NCBI RefSeq assembly: GCF_032854445.1
Contig: NC_088300.1
Span: 76,933,966 to 76,997,965 of the forward strand
Direction: 5' to 3'
DNA: 64,000 nucleotides
From: Liolophura sinensis
Lineage: Eukaryota > Mollusca > Polyplacophora > Chitonida > Chitonidae
The first letter of the stretch is position 1. Each line of letters opens with the position of its first letter. Under the pieces are notes generated by a model. That model ran no database searches and was not told the DNA's origin. It saw nothing but the letters and a program-made list of their open reading frames with translations. Made by a program: the position numbers and the translations under genes. This document shows, piece by piece, positions 27,701 through 37,324 of the stretch.

Positions 27701-30700
27701 ACAGCTTTGACATTATTACCTGGCCTGATTTCTTACAGATCAGGGGAATACGAACAGCTGTGACATTATTACCTGGTCTGATTTCTTACAGATCAGGGGA
27801 ATACGAACAGCTGTGACATTATTACCTGGTCTGATTTCTTACAGATCAGGGGAATACGAACAGCTGTGACATTATTACCTGGCCTGATTTCTTACAGATC
27901 AGGGGAATACGAACAGCTGTGACATTATTACCTGGTCTGATTTCTTACACATCAGGGGGATAAGAACAGCTATGATGTTCTTACCTGGTCTGATTTCTTA
28001 CACATCAGGGGGATAAGAACAGCTATGATGTTATTTCTGTAGTTGAAGTGAGGATGGTTAACCAGCATCTGACACAAGCACTGAACAGCAATTTCTGACA
28101 TGGCCTGCAACAACACATTAGCCCAAGCTCTAATAGATATTTTTGATTACCAAATTTGTAAACTGACCTAGTACAGATAACATGAATTTCTATCCATCTA
28201 TAAACAGCCTACTGCAAAGATTTTGTGCAATTTTAATGGCCCAAATTTTGGCTGATATTACATATAAAGTTTATAAGTTTATCCCATCAATCTGGTGATC
28301 TCTGGTCAATCATGATCTCTGGTTTGAAAGCATTACAAATTTGTTACAGGACTGTGAAACCAGCATCAACCTATTGAATATTTCAATGTCTATTATGATT
28401 TATCACCCAATTTGAATAAATGCAATGATGTTGCATTGAGTGTTTCTTTCCTTGAAAGAAGATATTTATAAATTGTAAAATGACTCACCTTGGATGTGTC
28501 CTCTGTCATATCAACACTGGCCCCATTCTCTCTCTTCCGACCGTGTTTCTGACGACCTTTCACCTGACCTTTCCCACCTGCGTCAACCAGAATACAATGT
28601 TCTTTGATACACTTCAGTAATCCTAGCTGAAGATCTGTAAGTTGCTGGATAGAAGGCAAGAGGGCATGGACAGATAGCTTCACTCCTCAACTACCCAGAA
28701 AATATTTTACACATGAATTTGCAAACTGATAATTCAAACTCAGATAATAAGAATTAAGAATGGAATTAATGTAATTGTATTCTCACATGAATTTCGTTAA
28801 AAATATACGTTAAAGAGATTTGGCAAATTCTGCTCAATCCATTGTGTACTTTCTTTAAAATGGACCAACATCACCCTGGGTGTAGTTGCACACAATACAG
28901 AAACCCAAGTAGTGTTAAACAACAATCAAATAAATAAATAAAGTACTACAAAAACCCAAGAGGATTGCACATTCAGCATTTACCATGCAAAGTGCTCCAA
29001 AACATCAAATTTTTACCTTTAGCTACCGATTCCAAATATTCCAGATAAAGCCTGTAGTTGTTCAGTAAAGACGTTTCATAGTCCTGCAAACTCCTCGTCT
29101 CTTGTTTCAGCTGCTCCAAAAAGTTGAATACAAAGGCTTTCATACATGAAGATGCAAACACTACACATGCTCTCACTGACCATACATTATTAAGGTTAGA
29201 GGAGCCAGCAGGTCCTAACACTGGTCACACTCAGCTAACTGTAGACCAGCCAGTAGGTCCTAACACTGGTCACACTCAGCTAACTGTAGACCAGCCAGCA
29301 GGACCTAACACTGGTCACACTCTGCTAACTGTAGACCAGCCAGCAGGACTTAACACTGGTCACACTCAGCTAACTGTAGACCAGCCAGCAGGACCTAACA
29401 CTGGTCACACTCAGCTAACTGTAGAAGAGCCAGCAGGACTTAACACTGGTCACACTCAGCTAACTGTAGACCAGCCAGCAGGACCTAACACTGGTCACAC
29501 TCAGCTAACTGTGGACCAGCCAGCAGGTCCTAACACTGGTCACACACTCAGCTAACTGTAGACCAGCCAGCAGGACCTAACACTGGTCACACTCAGCTAA
29601 CTGTAGAAGAGCCAGCAGGACCAAACACTGGTCACACTCAGCTAACTGTAGACCAGCCAGCAGGACCTAACACTGGTCACACTCAGCTAACTGTAGACCA
29701 GCCAGCAGGTCCTAACACTGGTCACACACTCAGCTAACTGTAGACCAGCCAGCAGGACCTAACACTGGTCACACTCAGCTAACTGTAGAAGAGCCAGCAG
29801 GACCTAACACTGGTAACACACTCAGCTAACTGTAGACCAGCCAGCAGGTCCTAAAACTGGTCACACTCAGCTAACTGTAGACCAGCCAGCAGGACCCAAC
29901 ACTGGTCACACTCAGCTAACTGTAGACCAGCCAGCAGGACCAAACGCTGGTCACACTCAGCTAAAATGTAGACCAGCCAGCAGGACCTAACACTGGTCAC
30001 ACTCAGCTAAAATGTAGACCAGCCAGCAGGACCTAACACTGGTCACACTCAGCTAACTGTAGACCAGCCAGCAGGACCTAACACTGGTCACACTCAGCTA
30101 ACTGTAGACCAGCCAGCAGGACCTAACACTGGTCACACTCAGCTAACTGTAGACCAGCCAGCAGGACCTAACACTGGTCATACTCAGCTAACTTTAGACC
30201 AGCAAGCAGGTCCTAACACTGGTCACACACTCAGCTAACTGTAGACCAGCCAGCAGGACCTAACACTGGTCACACTCAGCTAACTGTAGACCAGCCAGCA
30301 GGACCTAACACTGGTCACACTCAGCTAACTGTAGACCAGCCAGCAGGACCTAACACTGGTCAAACTCAGCTGTAGAGGAGCCAGCAGGACCTAACACTGG
30401 TCACACTCAGCTAACTGTAGACCAGCCAGCAGGACCTAACACCGGTCAGACTCAGCTAACTGTAGACAAGGGAGATCATCTCCTGTTGTGGCCTTTGTTG
30501 AAAGAGAACCTCAAAAGTTGAAACTATCATACTTCATGAGATACAGGTTTTAACTGACAGCATATTAAGGTCTCAGATTTGGAGCTGACGTGGTGTCCAT
30601 TATATATCTTCTTACAGAACATCTTATCACATCTATTATGAAGAATGGATAAAATACCTTGGTTTCATTGGGTTTACAATTAATAAGGTAGCAAGAGTTT

Positions 30701-33700
30701 ATTGCTATATGACTTGTCCAACTTTTAATAGACTAGGCATAAGTCTCACATGAGAGCTCAAACTTAAATGATGACCTCAAGTTGCAGAGCCCATGTCCTC
30801 ACAAAAATAATCTTACATATTTTGTAAATATTCATAATTTCCCAGCAACACTTAAATGATAGTTTGTTGTATTTTACCTAATTCCAAGTTGTTTAGCAAA
30901 GATATAATTAGAATATAATACATTTCCACAAGTAGACTGGATGACATCAAATTGTGTTGAGGTCATCCCTCTGACTAGCTTGGGCTATCATTTTGACCCT
31001 GGACAAACAACTGTACCTTGACGAGTTTAACATCCATGTGAGGTCTTATCCTGTAGCCAGGTATGATGTCCTTGAAGAGTTCCATCATGGACACCATTGC
31101 CAGCTTCCGTACAGTAATGAAAACATCTGAATCTTCCTCATGTAGCATCAGGCGTAACTCTTTTAACTTTTTCATCTATAAAAGAAACCATCTTTTTGAA
31201 GACATAATATCTTAAAGGAAAAATAAGATAAATTTCCATCACCGCTTTGAGATTTCAAACTTTTAATGACAAGTATACTGTGAAATTGACCATGGAATTA
31301 TATAATGCAGTCAAACCTGACCTACTGTAGATACATACATGTAGGTTGCATAGTTAACTTCCATTTTAATTAATAATTACAAACATTTCCATTCTTCACA
31401 TGTCTGTTTAATAGACATATGTTTGATTGTTACTTTAGAGCAGGCTCCTCCACTAAAGTCTCACTCATCCAGGTTCAAGACACTTATTTTTTTTTTAATT
31501 CCTTTTGGAGTTACGATTCCCCATTTTACAACACACTTTCAATTTCTTGTCGTTTAATGTGTCCAAGAGAATTGTAAACATCAAAACAGCTACATGTTCA
31601 TGTAGGTAACAGAATAAAACACCAAGGCTACTCCTCCTTCAATATGAATGGGAATACATATCGCTGATGCCTATGTTTGAACAAATATATATCTAGGCCT
31701 ACATGTTACTGAACTACAAGACATGCAGATTTCAATACTTTTTTTTCAATACAGATTTTCAAGACTGTAATGGTACTAACATTGTCCTCTGGATTCTGCA
31801 TGACAGCACTGGCCAGACAAGCTATTGTCTGCTTTCTCTCCAGCAGTTTCTCCCTCCTTTGCATAGAGAGTTCTTCGTTACTTAGAGGGGGAGGTGGTTC
31901 AGCAGGTGTCTGATCTGATGTGTCTACCTCCATTGGTGTGACTTCTTTGACTGTTACAAATGAGAACACATAAATAACACTGACACAAAATCTGCACCAG
32001 TATAACACCTAAATAAAAGCAAGGCACATTTTCTTGTCTGGGATTAAATTAAATTGTTCTAATACCTTTCAGCTAGACACAAAACACATTTAATATCATG
32101 TAATGTTGACATTACATGCAGTTTGGTGAGCAAGTACTTTTTTTAACCATCCTTGGTCTTAAGTAAGAAAAGTCTATTTCATTTTAGGTCCACATGATCA
32201 CAAAAACAGTCACATCATCTTCAGAACAAAATTTTGAATGTCTGTTAGCTGAATGTTAATTTGTATTTGTATCCAGCAGAAAATTTTCATGAACTTCGGA
32301 AGGTATGAACGTTTGCCAACATTATGGTGGGGAGCCCGGGAGAAACCCACAAACATCCACCTGTTGTTGGCAGGCCTTCCCGTATGGCAGGAGAGTAAGC
32401 CAGCATGAGTTGGACTTGAACTCACAGTGAGAGGCTCCCGAGTCATTGCCCCGTACTGATGTGCTAACCACTATGGCCCCAGAGGCCCCCAGAAGGTATG
32501 AGGCCAATAGGACAACTCACCTGTCTCCTCGTTTTCTTGTGATCGCTCAATTGTCTGCAGGATCAATTTGCCCTTTGTTTTTATAGGTAACAGATGTTTC
32601 ACATTTTTCTCAGCAAACACTTTGCGGGGTGTATGTTCATAACGGGTCTCCACATCATTGTCATCATCTTGCTTCTTTCGTTTCTTTTTTCTGCTCTTCT
32701 GTCTTTCACTGTCCCCAGCGCTGATTAAAGACAACACAGATTTGTAGACAATTCCTGAAATTCTGAATAAAGTAGACGGAAGCTCTCGCCTAACCACACC
32801 CACCTCTAGCCACTCTGGGTTTCATGGAAAGTCAGTAATATATGTATATCTAATCTTCTATCAGCAACAGTCCATGACATATACTTCAATACTGTTCTAC
32901 AACAAACATGACATCAACACTTGTTGAATGTGTAGAAGAAAACCAAATGTAGGTGCATTATTTTCAGTGCCATATCTAGAAAATCCCAACCTTGTGACAC
33001 TATATCTGCGCCCAAATACATTTTATAAAATGCAACTCGACATGATGCTTTCTGAGAGATTTTAAGTCTTTGAATAAGAAATTAGTATGAAAACTTATCT
33101 TTTCATTGGTAAATTATCATATATTTGTTCAGTTTACTCGTTAGTTTTACTACATTTTGAAAGGGTTTAAGAGCCCATACATCTTCCCAAACTGGCATGG
33201 CTCTAGATATAGCCCTGACCTCCACTGAACAAGGCTGTCTAACCCACTCACTTCCATAAAGATTTCATTCGAGGTCACCAGCATACATGCATCCAAACCG
33301 CCACTAAAACACCAGCACAACCCCATAATTGATTCATTAGGATGACACCATAATTGATGACACTCACCTCCTGCCAATGCTACGAGTGAAACTGATGTCA
33401 GTACCAGACTCCCCGTAATATTCCAAGTCTTCAGGATCCAACGGGTCATCCACAGAGGGCAAACTGGTTTGGATACCATTGCTCAATTTTTTTGACCCAT
33501 TCTTATCAGAGTATTTCTTTAACAAAGCCTTTTTTCTTTGTTTCTCCTTCTTCAATTTCCCTTGTTTCCCAAGCTTGCTGAGCCTCTTGTTGGACAGTTT
33601 AGAAAAACTGGCCTTGGCTCTGGCTTTCACTGCTTTACGCTTCTAGATAGAGAGGAAAATAATACATATACAAACAGGGTTTTATTTTATGCACAGAATG

Positions 33701-36296
33701 TGAGTTACTTCATGGTATTGTTCAAAAATGACTGTCAAATTCTGCTGGTTATAATTCTATAAGCTTGAATAACTACAATTTATGTGTTATTTATTCAGGA
33801 TGTCTTACAAGCATTATTATCTCTGAACATATTTTTAATAGTGAAGACATCAACTTGGAAGGTATTCAAGGAATAACCAGCTTTTCACAATGAGCACCTG
33901 ATGACTCATCAGTTGGCTAACAAAAGGACAAACCAAGTCTTACAATTGCCTATTGTTCAAAATGAACTTGCCAGACAAATAACTAGATGTGGACGAGGAG
34001 AGAATGACTGTAAGTATTTGGATGTAGGTGAAACAAGCTGATAAGGTGGGTAATGTTGTGTTAGCAATATTGTTTTGAAACTATTTTATTTCTTTTAAAG
34101 GAGAATTCTGTCTAGAACTGCAGCCATGTCATCAAGCTTTTCACAATATCTGCTTCATGTTAGAAATTCAGACTATTTCAACCCCGTGTTTCTATGCCTG
34201 CTCACTGGTCCACGTGCACCTTAAGTCAGAGAGGTTGGTCAGGTGTCTGGTGAGTCGCACCGATTCTATGTTGGTTTCTTTAACCAATAAACCTGATGCC
34301 ATCATATGAAAGAATATTCCAGAATTTTTGATATGATTATTTAATATAATTATTTATTCGATTAATGTTTCAGCTGTACTCAAGAATTGTTCACTTATAT
34401 GATGGTGGCCAGTATTATGGTGGGAGGAAATCAGGCAGAGCCCAGGGGAACCCACCACCATCTAGAGGTTGTTGGCAGACCTTTACTCTTTTGGCCAGAG
34501 AGGAAGCCAGCATGAGATGGACGAACTCACAGCAACTACATTGATGAGAGGCACATGGGTCATTATGTTGTACTAGCCCTCTCGGCCAAACAGGCCCCTC
34601 AACATAATTAATACATCAATCTAACATATACATTACACAGATTCAAGAGACGTGCAGTGGCATACAATGGCATACAATGGGAGGAGATATGAACACAAAA
34701 TGGTTAGGGCAGCTTGCCAGGAATAGCCATGCCCAGCTTTGTTTGTGGCAGAGGACTGACTGATGACCAAATCAGTCCCAAGTAAGATACGGGTTTACGA
34801 GAGTTCCGCAAGGGTTACTCGCGTACATACCGAAAGTTGGGGTTAGAAAACGCTCCATTAACCCGACGCTCATGCGTAAAGGCTGTGTACCTCCATGATT
34901 TTAACCCCAACATCCTGTATAATTGCGAGCGCTCCCCCCCCCCCCCCCCCACGGAACTCCCATGAACTCCCATGAACTCGTCATAACACATGTCTTACTA
35001 TATGAAAAATCGAAGAGTTCTTAACCCATGAGTTGCACTCATTCAAATCCCAACATGATTTGGATTCAGATTTTGCACAGTAATAGCTGGTACATGCAGA
35101 AAATGTTTTAAACCCCACTCCTGTTTTTCTCTTCCCCATTACGATATACAGCATCATAACATGCATGTCTGATTTATCAGTGAATAGGCAACACTTTAGA
35201 ATGTGAAAAATCGAAAAGCTCTCACTCCACATGCTGCGCTCACCAAAATCCCAACAAGAAGATTCAGATTTTGTATAGCAATAGCTGGTACAAACTAGAA
35301 AATGTTTTTAAACCCCATTTCTTTTCTTTTACACATTGTGACATATGACGTTATATATAAAAAGTCAAAGTATCCTTAATTCAGGTGTTGTGCTCACCTA
35401 AACCCCAACAAGTAGATTCAGATTTCACATGACAGCATTTAAGTGTACATCCAGACCATTAATGTAAAAACCATTTCTTTCTGTTAACCACTGGGTGCAG
35501 CAAGTAAATGAATAAACGTAAAACCCAAATACAGTCTCTTAATATAAATTATTTACACTTTATGTGTCATACATCGTCGTGTTCTTAACCCATGTGTTTC
35601 GCTTCCCTAATACATACTCAGCTTGCAGATTTCTTCTCCATTGTTTCAAATTTTTTTGGCAAAATGAAATGACAGACAGGTATATATGTATTTAATAAAG
35701 AAGATATTTTTACATTACTTGTATTTTCTCACGACCTGGGCTTTTATGCTACGCAATGTTATTATGTTACTTCGCATGTTTATGCTACCAAACCAGTCAG
35801 ATAACTCCACATCTGTTCTCGAATCGAATCAGTAATTGAAAAATAATTTAAATCTGACACAGCAATAATTTAATTGTTTTGTACAGGTATCATGATAAAG
35901 CAGTTGAAAACACGACATGGCCTACTTTACACACCCAACGAACGGATAAAAAATGATCAGTTATGGGCTTCCCTCACGATGTGTACTCTCATTAGGTAAT
36001 ACAAAGAGGCATTCGTGGGCCTCCTTTTGACCTGCACATCATTAAAAGCAAATCTAAACCGACGTTTTCCGATGCTGATAGCACCAACTTGAATAGTTGA
36101 AGGTTTTGTTGTTGTTGTTACTACTGTATCAAGTATCTCTCCGATTTCATTACTTTCACAGCAAGCACCTGGCAGTATAACGGTCTAAGTTGACATTTAA
36201 GACATAGTAACACCCTTTAAAATATTTTGACCTGTCACGGAAATAACAGAATCGACATGGCAAAACATATTACACACGTGGTCTTACCGCTGCCAT
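15753..36296 (-). CDS. NOC3L: NOC3L, nucleolar complex protein 3 (complete, 20 exons)
   Basis: Nucleolar pre-60S assembly factor; Noc3 is also linked to replication licensing in yeast. Minus-strand exons in order: 36296-36288, 33642-33368, 32720-32521, 31950-31781, 31175-31017, 29110-29017, 28634-28489, 28104-27985, 26989-26918, 26250-26194, 25385-25269, 24462-24382, 23619-23519, 23258-23186, 22846-22711, 21215-21145, 20882-20772, 20313-20185, 19922-19825, 15852-15753. They join in frame to 772 codons plus stop (family about 800). A lysine-rich N-terminus (residues 4-40) is followed by the NOC3p region at about 195-300 ('[15 protein letters not shown]', '[18 protein letters not shown]'), then 'FLSLRIKEV' near 440, and the CBF/Mak21-type domain at about 500-720 ('[17 protein letters not shown]', '[11 protein letters not shown]', '[16 protein letters not shown]', '[12 protein letters not shown]', 'KHYHPTV'). 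Intron 19 uses a GC donor (AA|GCAAGA). The start ATG is in the context AAAATGGCAGC. Confidence 0.95.
16010..18795 (-). repeat. 62-bp satellite array in NOC3L intron 19, about 45 units
   Basis: Unit on the plus strand: 'acaaacctctcagcctcaaa', 'ccctagtccccacaacacgg', 'ctgaaatataaccagatata', 'tg'. Units fall into 'ataaccagatata' and 'atagccaggtata' subtypes, and into 'cacggctg', 'catggctg' and 'catcacgg' subtypes. Blocks of neighbouring subtypes recur, which suggests local multi-unit duplication. On the gene strand every unit contains 'tggttatatttcag', which looks like a splice acceptor. Confidence 0.95.
18796..19385 (-). repeat. 48-bp derivative of the 62-bp array
   Basis: Continuous with the 62-bp array but with shorter units: 'acaaacctcttagcctcaaa', 'gcctcacaacatggatgaaa', 'tatatctg'. 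The 'ccctagtcccc' and 'accagata' parts have been lost. Units are more diverged (36-50 bp), as is usual at the edge of an array. Confidence 0.9.
21270..22710 (-). repeat. 94-bp minisatellite made from the NOC3L exon 15 / intron 15 junction
   Basis: About 15 units of 94 bp. On the gene strand each contains 'cacctgtac', 'tgttactcaaggttcatgca' and then 'ggtaaatcacatgg'. The same run forms the end of exon 15 and its donor ('tattactcaaggttcatgca' | 'ggtaaatcacatgg'). The array directly abuts the exon end at 22711. Its far end (about 21270-21330) carries a second exon-like stretch, plus strand 'ggtctatattaaatgcagat', matching 'ggtctatattaagagcagat' inside exon 15. Confidence 0.9.
24600..25090 (-). 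repeat. 48-bp minisatellite in NOC3L intron 11
   Basis: About ten units: 'aagaagaaatctgcagtctt', 'ggtcaggtggaggatacctg', 'gcagagct' on the plus strand. On the gene strand each holds 'gccaggtatcc', a donor-like string. I see no similarity to exon 11 or 12. Open frames on both strands come from the 48-bp period. Confidence 0.9.
25433..25540 (+). mobile_element. tRNA-derived SINE head
   Basis: 'ccttggctcagggggttaaa' resembles an A box and 'gcatgttcaatcctgctcc' a B box, with tRNA-like spacing. It directly precedes the 52-bp minisatellite, which may have expanded from its tail. The T-loop and acceptor stem do not form a sound tRNA. Confidence 0.55.
25548..26072 (-). repeat. 52-bp minisatellite in NOC3L intron 10
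   Basis: About ten units: 'aacttcagtccaggcactcc', 'agtttgttacacacacaaac', 'ctggcccacaac'. On the gene strand each unit has 'ccaggtttgt', weakly donor-like. I see no match to the flanking exons. Confidence 0.9.
27025..27200 (-). mobile_element. SINE, 5'-truncated
   Basis: Plus strand shows 'gtgttttatgctatactcaa', 'catcatggtgggaggaagca' and 'cttcccacatacagccaaag', the body and tail junction of the common SINE in inverse orientation. It starts about 35 bp from NOC3L exon 9 within intron 8. Confidence 0.75.
27527..27984 (-). repeat. 53-bp minisatellite made from the NOC3L exon 8 / intron 8 junction
   Basis: About nine units. On the gene strand each reads 'agctgttcgtattcccctga', 'tctgtaagaaatcagaccag', then 'gtaataatgtcac'. 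The exon 8 end reads 'agctgttcttatccccctga', 'tgtgtaagaaatcagaccag' and the donor 'gtaagaac'. The first intronic unit is almost identical to the exon end, so an extra donor lies exactly 53 bp downstream (exon-like end at 27932). Two unit types alternate ('gaatacgaacagctgtgac' and 'ggataaggacagctttgac'). Confidence 0.95.
29195..30475 (-). repeat. 45-bp minisatellite in NOC3L intron 5, about 28 units
   Basis: Unit on the plus strand: 'agaccagccagcaggaccta', 'acactggtcacactcagcta', 'actgt'. Variants (agaagagcc, an extra 'ca' dinucleotide, aatgt) recur in the same order, pointing to duplication of several units at once. It ends about 85 bp before exon 6. I see no exon similarity. Confidence 0.95.
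32285..32495 (-). mobile_element. tRNA-derived SINE
   Basis: Read on the minus strand: tRNA-like head (complement of 'tggacttgaactcacagtga' and 'gtgctaaccactatggcccc'), then the body (complement of 'caacattatggtggggagcc'). The tail is degraded. It ends about 25 bp from NOC3L exon 3 within intron 3. Confidence 0.8.
34340..34605 (-). mobile_element. tRNA-derived SINE, near full length
   Basis: Plus strand runs from 'attatttattcgattaatgt' (tail) through 'ggtggccagtattatggtgg' and 'gaggaagccagcatgagatg' to 'tgtactagccctctcggcca' (head). It sits in NOC3L intron 1 in the same orientation as the gene. Confidence 0.8.
34934..34950. repeat. C homopolymer (17)
   Basis: Uninterrupted run of 17 C in NOC3L intron 1. 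Similar runs occur at 10720-10733 and 37480-37492. Length in the assembly may be unreliable. Confidence 0.9.
34995..35640. repeat. diverged tandem repeat of about 200 bp, three copies
   Basis: Copies begin near 35000, 35200 and 35350. Shared landmarks in order are 'tgaaaaatcgaa', 'caaatcccaac', 'gattcagattttg', 'aatagctggtaca', 'gaaaatgttttaaacccca'. The last copy is partial. It lies in NOC3L intron 1; no coding frame is kept between copies. Confidence 0.75.
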
Positions 36297-36595
36297 TTTC
36301 CAACACTGCCATCTGTAAATAATCTCCCAATCAGGGGGAATAACTCCTGTTAGAAGACAAGGCTCCACCAGAGGTCTTTTCTCTATCTGTATCTGCGGTT
36401 AAGAATACGTGTACAAATTTTAAGCTTCTTAGAGCAAAATGTGTTTCAAATTTTGGCTTAAGTCTGAAAACGTTTGAGTTGGGCCCTGCAATTGTGCTTG
36501 CCTTAAACACTTCCGGTCTAGCTTCGCACTCCCGTCAATGACGTCCCCAGACAAGAGGTGCCAGAGACACGAGCGTGTGGTGTAGTGGCGAGAAA
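36297..36595. promoter_or_regulatory. shared divergent promoter of NOC3L and DDX51
   Basis: The two start codons are 300 bp apart on opposite strands, with no gene between them. Visible elements: CCAAT box at 36327-36331, ETS-type acttccgg at 36509-36516, CRE-like tgacgtcc at 36539-36546. Both ATGs sit in AAAATGGC(A/G)(G/C), a YY1-like context often found at starts of ribosome and nucleolar genes. No TATA box is evident near either start. Joint control of two 60S-assembly genes is an inference from the layout. Confidence 0.75.
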
Positions 36596-37284
36596 ATGGC
36601 GCTGTTTTCCGTGAACAGGTATAGTAGCAAGTGTAATTAATGTGTGTGACAACAGTTAAATTATCCAGAGAATATAGTTTTTCTCCCCATGTATGCCACT
36701 AGGGATGGTAGATTTGCTGTCAAATAGGGCAGAATAAACAGCTTCTTCAAGTGTTCCCAGTTGTTAGTATTGTATTACGACTACCACGTGTAGAGTTTTG
36801 CGTTACAAACAGGTGACAAATACTATCACAAGACAGGGTTGTGCCCTGCAGAGCTATAGGCCTCTCTTTCTCAGTACATACTATAATATGTACGTGGAAA
36901 ACAGGTCAATGACAATTGGTGAACAGCAACCTTAGCTTTACAACTCGCCCTGGATGAAAGTATGCCTAAGTGTTACACAGTAGAGGAGTTTTGAATTACT
37001 CTGTATCATGTGAAATGTTACTGATCACATTTACTATAACATGGGTAAGGGCCTACAGGTTTAGCACGCCAGCACGGCGCAATTACCAAGAAGCCTCCCA
37101 CCAGTGTGGTTGCTCTGAATCAAGTCCAGCTCAAGCTGGCCTCCTCTCCTGCCGTATGTGAGAAGGTCTGCCAGCAACATGCAGATTATTGCAGGTTTCC
37201 CTCTGGTCTATGCCCCATTTCCTCCCACCATAATGCTGGCTTCTGTCGTATAAGTGAAATATTCTTGAGTAATCAAATAAATAA

Positions 37285-37324
<40 letters not shown>

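Noticed and set aside
29124-29555. 143-codon open frame on the plus strand
   Set aside because: 45-bp repeat units in NOC3L intron 5.
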